From positions 1-64,000 of the forward strand of contig BNXY01000002.1 in NCBI GenBank assembly GCA_025999935.1: a stretch of 64,000 nt of DNA. Direction: 5' to 3'. The notes under the pieces were generated by a model that was not told the DNA's origin, made no database searches, and was given only the letters and a program-made list of their open reading frames with translations. Within the stretch, counting starts at the first letter, position 1; every line of letters begins with the position of its first letter. The translations under genes were made by a program, and so were the position numbers. Source of the DNA: Bacteroidia bacterium. GTDB lineage: Bacteria > Bacteroidota > Bacteroidia > Bacteroidales > Azobacteroidaceae. Of the stretch, positions 40,300-49,676 are shown in pieces.

Positions 40300-41178
40300 T
40301 TATTTTTTGTGAAAATTTTCACGGAATTCTTTTGGAGGACATTTTTTCTTTTTCTTAAAAATTCGATTGAAATAGGAGATATTGTTAAATCCGCTTTCGT
40401 AACAAATTTCGCATATCGACATGGTTGAATCCACCAATAACCGGGTGGCGTATCCCAAACGGGTGTCTATGATGTAATCGAAAGGATTTTTTCCTGTGCG
40501 AATTTTAAAAAAACGACTGAAGGCAACCGGGGTCATTCCGGCCAAATCGGCCAATTGATTAAGCTGAATTTCATTTTTGTAATGGTCGTTGATATACTTT
40601 AGCACTCTTTGCACGCGACGGCTGTCGGCTTGAGCGTCCACTCCCGCAAAAGATAAACTGGATAGGGGCTTGGCTTCATCACTAAACTTGGATAATTCCT
40701 GAAGCAGGGTCAGAAATTTTACAACTGAATAAAAATCTTGTTTTTCCGAAGATAATGAATCTAATAAGGGATAAATTTTCATAATGGCTTGCATGGGAAA
40801 AGATAGTCCTTTTTGAGCCTCTCTCAGCATTTTTTGAATGGATTCGAATGGATTAATTTTAAGGAAGTTGGAACAAAATAATTCAGGTGAAAACTGAATG
40901 GTTATTTCGCGAATTTGATTGGAAGTACAATGTCCCTGTTCCCACGCATGTTCTAAATTTTTACCGGTTATCAACACCAGATCGTAATCGCCAATCGTTT
41001 CAATGGAGTCTCCTACAATTCTTTTTGCACCTGATGCTTGGGAAACAAAATTTAATTCATACTCTTTATGTGTGTGAATTGGCGAGTTTAATGGCTTTTT
41101 CCTTTTATCTTCAATATAAAAGCAATCCTTATCTGTCAAAGGTGTCACTTGATAAATTACTGCATGCTTTGAATTCAT
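40300..41178 (-). CDS. AraC family transcriptional regulator
   Basis: 292 residues. The N-terminal cupin-like ligand domain contains HTHKEYELNFV (about 36-46); the C-terminal double helix-turn-helix (about 190-290) begins LKYINDHYKNEIQLNQLADLAGMT and ends with the family signature FNNISYFNRIFKKKKKCPPKEFR. It is oriented away from the DUF6057 pair and towards it at its 3' end; the HTCS gene lies upstream in the same direction, 114 bp away. Its targets are not known; the SusC/SusD locus is a possibility. In the 136-bp gap before 40300 I see only a weak A/T hairpin near 40230. Confidence 0.92.
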   Translation of the reverse strand: MNSKHAVIYQVTPLTDKDCFYIEDKRKKPLNSPIHTHKEYELNFVSQASGAKRIVGDSIETIGDYDLVLITGKNLEHAWEQGHCTSNQIREITIQFSPELFCSNFLKINPFESIQKMLREAQKGLSFPMQAIMKIYPLLDSLSSEKQDFYSVVKFLTLLQELSKFSDEAKPLSSLSFAGVDAQADSRRVQRVLKYINDHYKNEIQLNQLADLAGMTPVAFSRFFKIRTGKNPFDYIIDTRLGYATRLLVDSTMSICEICYESGFNNISYFNRIFKKKKKCPPKEFRENFHKK

Positions 41179-41292
41179 AATAAATCATTTTGTATATTTA
41201 GATGTTATTAACTTTTTGTAAAAGTAGTTCAATAAAGATAGAGCCGCTTTAAAAATTGTGCGAATTGTTTTTAAATTTGTACTTTCTCATTT

Positions 41293-44200
41293 TTAAATTT
41301 GTACTTTGAATGTGCTTGGGCTTGTTCCCCAATAAGAATTAAAGCTGGTGCTAAAATAGGCTAATGAACTATACCCCAATTCATAAGCGATTTCCGAGAT
41401 GGTGAGTGTCTTTTTTTCCAATAGGTAAGCGGCTTGTTTCATCCGGATGGCTTTGATTAATTCGATTGGACTTAATCCGGTCTGTAATTTTATTTTTCGA
41501 TGGAGGTTTGTGCGGCTTGTATTCAAAGATTTAGCTATTTTTTCAACTGTCAGTTCGGTATCGGAAATATTGGAATGAATGAAATCAATGGTGTTCTGCA
41601 ATAACACTTCATCCGGATTGACAATCTCCATTTTCAGTGCATCCATGTTTAAAAATTTATTAAATTTTCTGCGTAACTTTTCATGTTTCTCCATCAATTT
41701 TTTGATTTGGGTCATTAAATGGGATGCATGAAAAGGTTTGGTTATGTAACTGTCCGCCCCTGTTTCCAAGCCTTCGAGGCGATGTTCCATATCGCTGTTT
41801 GCCGTCAGCATAATTACGGGTATATGACAAGTTTCCGCATTTTCTTTTACCAATTTACACAATTCTATGCCATTTAATTCAGGCATCATCACATCTGTAA
41901 TAATTAATTCCGGTTCTTTGGAACGTAGAATAAAAATGGCTTCCCGTCCATTTCTGGCCTCGATAATCTGATAGGTCTTTTTCAATTCATAGCAGATATA
42001 GGTGCGCATATCCTCATCGTCTTCGACCAGCAAAATGGTGGATTTGTGATGATCTGTTATTTCAACGTCCGGATTTTTTGTTTTGGAGATAGGAATTTCT
42101 TTTGCCGGAATAATTTTCCACGGTATATCGGTGTATTCATCCGGATTGAAATGGTCTTTCCCTGTTTTAATGTGCATATTGAAACAACTTCCTTTTCCTT
42201 TTTCACTTTCCACATCAATGGTTCCGCGATGCAGTTCAATAATCGTTTTTACCAAATGCAATCCGATTCCGGTACCCGATTTTTTGGAAAATTCTCCTTG
42301 GTAGAAGCGGTCGAACAAATGGGGAATTTCTTTCTCTGCGATGCCGATTCCATTGTCGCGGATACTCAATATTGTTTCTTCGTTACTCTTTTGAACTATC
42401 TCTATTTGAATCGTTCCCTCTTTAGGCGTAAATTTCAGCGCATTGAAAAGCAGGTTATACAAACATTTTTCCAAAAGATCGGGATCAAACCACACAAGCG
42501 CTTCGTAAGAAGGATAAATAAAATCGACGGACACGACGTTTCTATTCGCCATATCTGTAAATAACTCAAGAAAATCTTCAATAAATACAACTAAATTGAT
42601 TGGACAGGCTTTGATTTGAATTTTATTTGCCTCCGTTTTTCTCAAATCCAAGATTTGATTGATCAATCTCAATAAATGATTGGCATTTCTCGACATAATT
42701 TTCATTATCTGCGCACGTTCCGGATTTAATTCGGTTTGTTGCATTTCTTCTAACGGAGCCATAATCAATGTAAGCGGCGTACGAAATTCATGGCTTATAT
42801 TGGTAAAGAATTGCATTTTACTTTCATTCAATTCTTCCTGTTTCTTCGCTTTGAGTTGCTCCATTCTCAAATTGTTCCGGTCTCTTACCTTAATATAGAT
42901 ATAATTTAAAATGAGAAAGAGGACAATAAAACCAAATAAAAAGTACCCCAATTCCGCCCACCAACTTAGCCAAAAAGGCGGAAGTATTTCAATACTTAAC
43001 GAGGTATATTCTCCCGCAAAACGGTCTGGTATATTGGTTGCTTGAATCTTGAAAGTATAGACGCCGGGAGCCAGATTGGCATAACTTACATTTTGTTGTG
43101 TATTGGCCAAGGATACCCATTCTTTATCAATGCCTTCCATAAAATAGGAATAAGTGATTGAATAGGGATATAAATTATTGGGCGCTGAAAATTCAAGCGC
43201 AAAATTGTTTTCGGAATATTTGAGTACTATTTTTTTCAAATTGTCCAAAGATTTGTCTAAAATTACTCGTCCGTCATACATTTGGCCGACATTAACCGTT
43301 TTGTTATAAATTTTCAAATTGGTAAGGTATATCTTAGGAGAATATCCTTCCAAATGAAGTTTATCGGGAAAAAACGAATAGCAACCCTGATTGCTGCCCA
43401 AAAAGATTTCGTTTTCCGGACTGAGATAATAAGATGAACGCAAGAAATTCGCCCCACTCAAATCGTTATTGGCAATGAAATATATAACTTGTTTATTAAT
43501 AGTAGAATAGCAAATTATTCCATCAATTGTACTCAGCCATAGATTTTGTTTGTATGGAATGATGCCATTGATGAATGTATCTTTGTATCTTTCTGAAATG
43601 ACGTAATTTTGAAATGCATCTTTTTCGGGATTGTATTTTTTTAATCCGTAAGATGTTCCGACCCAAAGGTTTAGATTTTCGTCTTCTGCAATAGAATAAA
43701 TAGTTTGATTAGGAGATACGTCATTGGTATAGGTTTTGAATATTTGATTGTCAATGTCAAAGCTACTCAGACCGGAAAAAGTTCCGATCCACAAAATATT
43801 GTTTTTATCAATGAACAGGCAAGTTGTATTGTTGCTTGTCAGTTCGGGATAATCCGGATTGGAATAATTTACGAATTTTCCGCTTTCCGGAGAGAATCGG
43901 CTGATGCCATTGCCGTCCGTACCCAACCACAGGTTATGGGCTTGGTCTTCAACAATACATTTCACATAATTTCCCGGCAATGAATTGGAAAAATCCGAAT
44001 GTTTGTATCTGGTAAAATGGTTCTTTTGTTTGTCAAATTTGCATAGGCCGCCGGAATAAGTTCCGGCCCAAATGGTTCCCTGACTGTCACAAAACACACT
44101 TACCACCGCATCATCGGGAATGGAATGGATATCGTTTGGATTAGGTTGATAATGAACATATTTTCCGGTGTACCGGTCTTGGAAATTCAGACCGCCTCCG

Positions 44201-45327
44201 TCGGTAGCAAACCAATAATTTCCTTCCTTATCTGTTGTGATACTTGTTATTTGTCCATTGTTTAACGAGTTGTTATTGTTGCGTATGTTTTTGAAGTTTT
44301 TAAAACCGTCAGGCTCTTTCCGCAGCTGGCAAATACCATTATTAAACATTCCTATCCATAAACTGCCGTTGTTATCTTCGAATACGTAGTGTATTTTACT
44401 GTTTTTAATTTCGTACATTTGATCGGTTATGGCAGGATGTACCCGGATTTCATCCCCAAAAGGATCCATATAAAGTAAGCCTTCTCCTTCTGTTCCTATC
44501 AAGACACTCTGGTTTTGGAGACGATGCAGGCAAAAAGAAGTGGAATGATTCCCCGTAAATTTAAATTCCCTGGTATCTTTATTGAAAATGTAAAGCCCTT
44601 TATTGATCGTAGCGATCAGCATGTTTCCGTTTCCCATCCGGCAGATGTTCAGTATTTCATTGACCGGCAACCGGCTGTTTTTACTGTGATAATGTACAAA
44701 AGAATCATTTTCAGGTAAATAAACCGAAATGCCGTTATCCATCGAAGCAAACCAGATATTTCCTTCGCTGTCTTCTTCAATGCTTCCTATGGATTTGCTA
44801 CAGACCGCATTTTCTTCATTATTCGGCATGTATAGGACACTTTGTTTGGTTTCCAATGAATATTTGATGATTCCTATATCATATACGCTAAACCACAAAT
44901 TTCTCCGGGAATCTTCCATAATCGCGCCAAATTTTTTGTTATTGATCAGGGCGGGAGCTTGCCCGAGCTGTTCGGTAACAAAATTGTTTTGATAAGGATC
45001 ATAGTATTGTAGCCCACTCATGGAAGCAATCCATAACCGGTTATCCGAGTCAACCCAAAGAGCGGCAATGTGATTATTCATGAGAGAAGATGAATCGCCC
45101 TCCATCTTTTTGTAAACCGTAAAATTATAGCCGTCAAACCGGTTTAATCCATTTTCGGAAGCAATCCAAATAAAGCCCCTGTTGTCTTGTGTAATACTTG
45201 CAATTTTAGTGGTTGAAAGCCCATGCTGTGTTCCATATATCTGAGGCACACGATATTGCAATGATTGTGAATGTAATTGGCCGACAATCAAAAAAAGAGT
45301 GTATATAGTCAAAAATATGTTTTTCAT
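41293..45327 (-). CDS. hybrid two-component system sensor/regulator (HTCS)
   Basis: 1344 residues in one chain: signal peptide (1-20); about 14 two-component propeller repeats in two blades (TQDNRGFIWIASENGLNRFDG and many like it, to about 680); a Y_Y_Y domain (about 700-780); a membrane helix (about 790-812); histidine kinase with ISHEFRTPLTLIMAP and the ATP lobe (SIRDNGIGIAEKEIPHLFDRFYQ, GTGIGLHLVK); a receiver with DVMMPELNGIELCKL; and a C-terminal AraC HTH (EIAYELGYSSLAYFSTSFN). HTCS proteins bind an oligosaccharide in the periplasm and switch on a nearby SusC/SusD locus. That locus starts 1.2 kb away, divergent. The ligand cannot be predicted. Confidence 0.95.
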   Translation of the reverse strand: MKNIFLTIYTLFLIVGQLHSQSLQYRVPQIYGTQHGLSTTKIASITQDNRGFIWIASENGLNRFDGYNFTVYKKMEGDSSSLMNNHIAALWVDSDNRLWIASMSGLQYYDPYQNNFVTEQLGQAPALINNKKFGAIMEDSRRNLWFSVYDIGIIKYSLETKQSVLYMPNNEENAVCSKSIGSIEEDSEGNIWFASMDNGISVYLPENDSFVHYHSKNSRLPVNEILNICRMGNGNMLIATINKGLYIFNKDTREFKFTGNHSTSFCLHRLQNQSVLIGTEGEGLLYMDPFGDEIRVHPAITDQMYEIKNSKIHYVFEDNNGSLWIGMFNNGICQLRKEPDGFKNFKNIRNNNNSLNNGQITSITTDKEGNYWFATDGGGLNFQDRYTGKYVHYQPNPNDIHSIPDDAVVSVFCDSQGTIWAGTYSGGLCKFDKQKNHFTRYKHSDFSNSLPGNYVKCIVEDQAHNLWLGTDGNGISRFSPESGKFVNYSNPDYPELTSNNTTCLFIDKNNILWIGTFSGLSSFDIDNQIFKTYTNDVSPNQTIYSIAEDENLNLWVGTSYGLKKYNPEKDAFQNYVISERYKDTFINGIIPYKQNLWLSTIDGIICYSTINKQVIYFIANNDLSGANFLRSSYYLSPENEIFLGSNQGCYSFFPDKLHLEGYSPKIYLTNLKIYNKTVNVGQMYDGRVILDKSLDNLKKIVLKYSENNFALEFSAPNNLYPYSITYSYFMEGIDKEWVSLANTQQNVSYANLAPGVYTFKIQATNIPDRFAGEYTSLSIEILPPFWLSWWAELGYFLFGFIVLFLILNYIYIKVRDRNNLRMEQLKAKKQEELNESKMQFFTNISHEFRTPLTLIMAPLEEMQQTELNPERAQIMKIMSRNANHLLRLINQILDLRKTEANKIQIKACPINLVVFIEDFLELFTDMANRNVVSVDFIYPSYEALVWFDPDLLEKCLYNLLFNALKFTPKEGTIQIEIVQKSNEETILSIRDNGIGIAEKEIPHLFDRFYQGEFSKKSGTGIGLHLVKTIIELHRGTIDVESEKGKGSCFNMHIKTGKDHFNPDEYTDIPWKIIPAKEIPISKTKNPDVEITDHHKSTILLVEDDEDMRTYICYELKKTYQIIEARNGREAIFILRSKEPELIITDVMMPELNGIELCKLVKENAETCHIPVIMLTANSDMEHRLEGLETGADSYITKPFHASHLMTQIKKLMEKHEKLRRKFNKFLNMDALKMEIVNPDEVLLQNTIDFIHSNISDTELTVEKIAKSLNTSRTNLHRKIKLQTGLSPIELIKAIRMKQAAYLLEKKTLTISEIAYELGYSSLAYFSTSFNSYWGTSPSTFKVQI

Positions 45328-45387
45328 CTGTATCTAAAAGTATCTCTGTGTGCAAGGTAACCTGTATATTGGCTTATATCGAATTGA

Positions 45388-45420
45388 CAAAGTTAATTAT
45401 TTTAAATGGATTTCTACAAA
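45388..45420 (-). promoter_or_regulatory. promoter of the HTCS gene
   Basis: Minus-strand TAACTTTG (45395-45388) fits TAnnTTTG, with TTTG (45420-45417) 21 bp upstream. Confidence 0.5.
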
Positions 45421-45500
45421 ATTTTGTACTTGTTTTAAACCTTTTTCAATTCTGTTTGTCATAAACTATATTATTAAACATTAATTTTAAATAAAAAATC

Positions 45501-45878
45501 ATGAAAAAGTTTGTATTTATAGCGGTATTACTGCTTTCTATGTCAACGCTTACTTTTGCACAATTTCCGGGTGGTGGCACACCTCCGACTCCGGAAGAAT
45601 CAGCAAAACGCAACACCGAAAGAATGACAACCGAATTGAAATTGACACCGGAGCAGGTTGTTAAAGTTGATTCTATTAATTTGGTTTTTGCCAAACGTCA
45701 AACAGAGTTATTCCAAAAGGCCCAGGGAGGCGATCGTTCTCAAATGCGGGAAGAAATGCAAAAATTGAATACTGAAAGAGAAGCCGCTTACGCAAAAGTT
45801 TTAACAAAAGAACAGCTGGAAACGTATAAAAAAGGAGTGGCAGAACGGAGAGCCAATAGAGGCGGCGGAGGCTTTTAA
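45501..45878 (+). CDS. small secreted LTxxQ-type protein
   Basis: 125 residues. Signal peptide to about residue 20 (STLTFAQ). The mature part is helical with two LTxxQ-like spots, LKLTPEQVVKVDSI (about 50-63) and VLTKEQLETYKK (about 100-111), as in Spy/CpxP-like periplasmic proteins. Residues 22-32 are Pro/Gly-rich (FPGGGTPPTPEE) and the C-terminus is RGGGGF. It sits between the HTCS and susC and is paralogous to the next gene, with the same C-terminal GGGGF or GGGF ending. A periplasmic chaperone or stress role is inferred from the motif. Confidence 0.75.
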   Translation: MKKFVFIAVLLLSMSTLTFAQFPGGGTPPTPEESAKRNTERMTTELKLTPEQVVKVDSINLVFAKRQTELFQKAQGGDRSQMREEMQKLNTEREAAYAKVLTKEQLETYKKGVAERRANRGGGGF

Positions 45879-45893
45879 ATTTTTTATAAAAAG

Positions 45894-45925
45894 TTTGTTT
45901 ATTTTATAATTTATTCGTAAATTTG
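45894..45925 (+). promoter_or_regulatory. promoter of the second LTxxQ gene
   Basis: TTTG (45894-45897) and TAAATTTG (45918-45925), 20 bp apart, 75 bp before the start codon. Confidence 0.55.
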
Positions 45926-45999
45926 CACAAATTCCGAATTGTAAGATTAAAATATTACTTTTTGGGAATTATTTATAAACTTAAATTAATTTTTTAAAC

Positions 46000-46350
46000 A
46001 TGAAAAAACTTTTTTTAGTAGCAGTAATTCTGCTTTCATCAGTTGCTTTATCGCATGCACAATTTCCTGAAACACCTGAAGCGGCAGCTAAACAAAACAT
46101 GGAGTGGGTTAAAACATTCCTTACCTTAAATGCTGATCAGTCGACCAAGGTAGAAGCCATCTTTTTGGATTTTTCAAAGAAACTATTTGCCATCTTTGAA
46201 AGTGGTGATTTCGATTTTGAAAAATTTCAAAAATTGCAAACAGAACAGGAAACCGCTTTAGGCAAAGTTTTGTCTAAAGAACAATTGGAAACCTACAAGA
46301 AGAAATATCAAGAAAGAATGGAAGCCATGATGGGAGGCGGCGGTTTCTAA
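46000..46350 (+). CDS. small secreted LTxxQ-type protein, paralogue
   Basis: 116 residues, signal peptide to about 20 (ALSHAQ), mature part beginning FPETPEAAAKQNMEWVKTFL. Two related spots, LNADQSTKVEAI and VLSKEQLETYKKKYQE, and the C-terminus GGGGF tie it to the preceding gene; the pair arose by duplication. Own promoter upstream and terminator downstream (46365-46400), so it is a separate unit from susC. Confidence 0.75.
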   Translation: MKKLFLVAVILLSSVALSHAQFPETPEAAAKQNMEWVKTFLTLNADQSTKVEAIFLDFSKKLFAIFESGDFDFEKFQKLQTEQETALGKVLSKEQLETYKKKYQERMEAMMGGGGF

Positions 46351-46364
46351 TAATTCTTATTTCT

Positions 46365-46400
46365 AAAAAAAATCCGGACAGTTTGTTCGGATTTTTTTTT
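46365..46400 (+). terminator. terminator after the LTxxQ pair
   Basis: AATCCG (46371-46376) pairs with CGGATT (46388-46393), with inner ACA/TGT pairs, followed by a run of T. Confidence 0.8.
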
Positions 46401-46484
46401 GAGATTTTAGATAATTTGTTGCCACATAAATACAGATAAAACTTTTCCTGCGTCTGTCAAAAATTGTTTTTTTAATGTTAAAAA

Positions 46485-46516
46485 TTTGCAATATGGATTT
46501 ATTCATGTTATCTTTG
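46485..46516 (+). promoter_or_regulatory. promoter of the susC/susD-like operon
   Basis: TTTG (46485-46488) and TATCTTTG (46509-46516), 20 bp apart, about 50 bp before the susC start. Confidence 0.6.
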
Positions 46517-46565
46517 TAAGTGGTTTATCAAAAAAACCATAAAAAACCATTAATTAATATTAATC

Positions 46566-49500
46566 ATGAAGAGAAAATTGAACAGTTTTTGGACAGCAAT
46601 ACTACTTAGTATTGTGATGTTCTTCTTTTGGGGAGGAGTATTTCCGGTACTTGCGGATACTCTTCAGGAAGTTAAAATTACCGTATCTGGTGTTGTTACA
46701 GATGCCGACGGCCCTATCATTAGCGCCGCTGTAGTTGAAAAGGGTAATTCCAAAAATGGAATTAGAACTGATTTGGACGGAAGGTATAGCTTGCAAGTAT
46801 CGCCAAATGCCACATTAGAAATTAGTTATCTGGGTTACGTTACCCAATCCGTTGCTGTGAATGGTCAATCAACAGTCAACGTAACCTTATTTGAAGACGT
46901 AACCAATCTTGGGGAAGTCGTTGTGGTCGGCTATGGTACACAGAAAAAAGTAAACTTGACCGGCGCTGTTTCGACGGTGGATTCCAAAGCCTTAAGCAGC
47001 AGACCGATACAGAATGTATCTACGGCTCTTCAAGGTTTGATGTCCGGTGTAACGGTACAATCGGGAGAAGGACGACCGGGTCAGGACGGTGCAACTATCC
47101 GTGTGCGTGGCGTTGGTACGCTCAACAATGCCAGCCCATTCATCTTGATTGATGGCGTGGAGAGCGGCACGATGAATTCCATCGACCCGAACGACATCGA
47201 AAGCATATCGGTGCTTAAAGATGCGGCATCGGCTGCAATTTATGGTTCAAAAGCATCTAACGGTGTCATATTGATTACGACGAAACGAGGTAAAGAAGGT
47301 AAATCTGTTGTTTCGTATAGTGGATTTTATGGTGTTCAGTCGGCAACAAAATTAGTAGAGCGTTTGAGTTCCTACGACCAAGCTCGCCTGTATAATAAGG
47401 CCTTGACGGAAGATGGACAATCGGCTCGATTTACCGATGATGACCTTCAAAAGTTCAAAGACGGCTCCGACCCGTACGGGCACCCCAACACCGATTGGTA
47501 TGGACTGGCTTTTCAAAATGGGTATCAGCATCAACACAATGTGAACGTGAGAGGTGGTTCGCAAAATACGAGTTATTTGGCATCGGTGGGCTTTTTGCAA
47601 CAGGAAGGTATCTTGCAAAATGCAGAGAGACAGCAATTCAACGGACGTACAAATCTGGATTTCAAACTTTCGGAAAAACTCTCGGCAAGGGTAAATATGG
47701 CATACATAAGAAACAACTATAAAGACCCGAACAGCAGTTATGCAGATGGTAGCAGCGACCAAATTATTCGCCAGCTCAACATCATTGCACCCTGGATTGC
47801 GAACAAAGATGCAAACGGCTACTACGGAACCATTTCCGATGGTAATCCGATTGCATGGCTTGATCTTAATCAAACGGTGGACAGAGACAACCAAAACTTT
47901 ACAGGTATGCTTGCTGCCGACTATCTGATTACGAGCGCCCTGAAACTTACGCTGCAAGGTTCGTATATAGGCAATTCACAACATTACAAAGCGTTTATGA
48001 AGGATATTCAGTACAATCCGAATAAGTATCATGGTCCCAATAAACTCATCGAACGTTTCTATTCTTGGGAACGTACCAATTTTGATGCTTTGCTCAACTA
48101 CGACAAGCAATTTGGCCGGCATGGACTGAAAGTGATGGCCGGTTGGCATACGGAAAAATACAATTATAGAGAAAACACTGAGGAACGTAGAAATTTTCCA
48201 AACAATGACCTCACGGATATGAACGCCGGCGCTGCTGCTACACAAAAAAATGAAGGATTTACCCGCTCGTTGGCAATGCTGTCGGGCTTTGGGAGAATCA
48301 ATTACGACTATGCAGGCAAATATCTGCTCGAAGCCAATATTCGCGCCGATGCTTCATCGCGTTTTGCTCCGGAAAACCGTTGGGGCTATTTCCCCTCATT
48401 TTCTGCCGGATGGCGTATTAGCGAAGAAGGCTTCATGGAAAGTACAAAAGATGTGTTGTCTAATTTGAAAATCCGCGCCTCTTGGGGTTTGCTGGGTAAT
48501 CAAGATGCGCTGGACGACTACTATCCCTATATGAATACCTACAATCTTAGCGGCTCGTATATGTTTGGCGGTAATTTGGAAAGCGGATACTATCAATCAA
48601 CGTTTCGCAAAGAAAATATCTCGTGGGAAAAATCCCGTACTTATGGTTTAGGATTGGATGCAACCGTCTTTTCGTACTTGAATGCATCAATAGACTACTA
48701 TGACCGCGAAACAACCGGCATTATTATGGACGTGCCTGCACCCACAGAGTTTGCGCTTGGTACATACAAAGACAATGTAGGTTCTATGCGTAACAGAGGT
48801 GTGGAAATAAGTCTTGGTTACAACAAACATTGGGGAGATTGGAGCTTGCAAGCCGCAGGCAATTTTTCGTACAACAAAAATGAATTATTAGAATTGGGCG
48901 GCGTAGAGCAGATTATAAACTCCAATGGCTATCAAATCAACAGAGTAGGCCAGCCTATCTCCTCTTACTATGTATATCAAACAGATGGATTTTTCCAATC
49001 GCAGGCAGAAGTAGATGAATTTGCAGCCAAATACAACAGAGCCAACGGCACCACCATGTTTGGTTACGATTTCAAGCCGGGCGACCTCCGATATGTAGAT
49101 GCTAATAAAGATGGCAAAATTAACGCCGACGACCGTGTGCTGTGCAATTCCACCAATCCGGTTTACATTTTCGGGTTGAACACAACAGTGGGTTACAAAG
49201 ATTTTGACCTCTCTCTGCTGTTCTCAGGAGCTGCTAAGATATCGCGGATTTTCACGGAAGAAGCGTTCGGAGATTTCCGCGGTGATGCGACTCATCCGTC
49301 AACGCTTTGGTTGGATGCTTGGACACCCGAAAACACGAATGCCTCAATGCCCCGCGTATATAATGCAAGACGTTCAAACAACGATCCGCAAACCATCCGC
49401 TCCACTTTTTGGCTGCAAAACACAAGTTTCCTGCGTTTGAAAAATTTGCAATTGGGCTACAATGTGCCGGCAAAATGCCTGTCTAAGGCAGGTGTAAGCA

Positions 49501-49643
49501 AGTTGCGCGTGTATTATTCGGTAGAAAATCTGTTTACCGTTGATAACATGCCAATCAATATTGATCCGGAAATTACCAGCGCCCGCTCATCATCGTATCC
49601 TCTCATAAGGACACACTCTTTGGGTGTTAATCTGACGTTTTAA
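46566..49643 (+). CDS. SusC/RagA-type TonB-dependent outer membrane transporter
   Basis: 1025 residues. Signal peptide (about 1-30); a carboxypeptidase-like (CarbopepD_reg) domain (VSGVVTDADGPIISAAVV, residues about 40-115); the TonB-box-like EVVVVGYGTQKK (about 117-128); plug (GATIRVRGVGTLNNASPFILIDGV, SVLKDAASAAIYGSKASNGVILITTKRG); and a C-terminal barrel ending in Phe (HSLGVNLTF). It imports oligosaccharides or peptides bound by the SusD partner. SusD follows after 33 bp. No extra sigma-interaction (STN) domain at the N-terminus, which fits regulation by the HTCS rather than by an ECF sigma factor. Confidence 0.95.
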   Translation: MKRKLNSFWTAILLSIVMFFFWGGVFPVLADTLQEVKITVSGVVTDADGPIISAAVVEKGNSKNGIRTDLDGRYSLQVSPNATLEISYLGYVTQSVAVNGQSTVNVTLFEDVTNLGEVVVVGYGTQKKVNLTGAVSTVDSKALSSRPIQNVSTALQGLMSGVTVQSGEGRPGQDGATIRVRGVGTLNNASPFILIDGVESGTMNSIDPNDIESISVLKDAASAAIYGSKASNGVILITTKRGKEGKSVVSYSGFYGVQSATKLVERLSSYDQARLYNKALTEDGQSARFTDDDLQKFKDGSDPYGHPNTDWYGLAFQNGYQHQHNVNVRGGSQNTSYLASVGFLQQEGILQNAERQQFNGRTNLDFKLSEKLSARVNMAYIRNNYKDPNSSYADGSSDQIIRQLNIIAPWIANKDANGYYGTISDGNPIAWLDLNQTVDRDNQNFTGMLAADYLITSALKLTLQGSYIGNSQHYKAFMKDIQYNPNKYHGPNKLIERFYSWERTNFDALLNYDKQFGRHGLKVMAGWHTEKYNYRENTEERRNFPNNDLTDMNAGAAATQKNEGFTRSLAMLSGFGRINYDYAGKYLLEANIRADASSRFAPENRWGYFPSFSAGWRISEEGFMESTKDVLSNLKIRASWGLLGNQDALDDYYPYMNTYNLSGSYMFGGNLESGYYQSTFRKENISWEKSRTYGLGLDATVFSYLNASIDYYDRETTGIIMDVPAPTEFALGTYKDNVGSMRNRGVEISLGYNKHWGDWSLQAAGNFSYNKNELLELGGVEQIINSNGYQINRVGQPISSYYVYQTDGFFQSQAEVDEFAAKYNRANGTTMFGYDFKPGDLRYVDANKDGKINADDRVLCNSTNPVYIFGLNTTVGYKDFDLSLLFSGAAKISRIFTEEAFGDFRGDATHPSTLWLDAWTPENTNASMPRVYNARRSNNDPQTIRSTFWLQNTSFLRLKNLQLGYNVPAKCLSKAGVSKLRVYYSVENLFTVDNMPINIDPEITSARSSSYPLIRTHSLGVNLTF

Positions 49644-49676
49644 TAGTTATTAATTGAATAAAAAAAATAAAAAAAT

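Noticed and set aside
40213-40360. A -7 box (TATATTTG) and a 34-codon frame at 40254 on the plus strand
   Set aside because: The frame overlaps the conserved 3' end of the AraC gene on the other strand and has no family resemblance; the box may be chance.
47352-47957. 201-codon frame antisense to the SusC-like gene
   Set aside because: No start context or family motif; overlaps a conserved barrel protein entirely.
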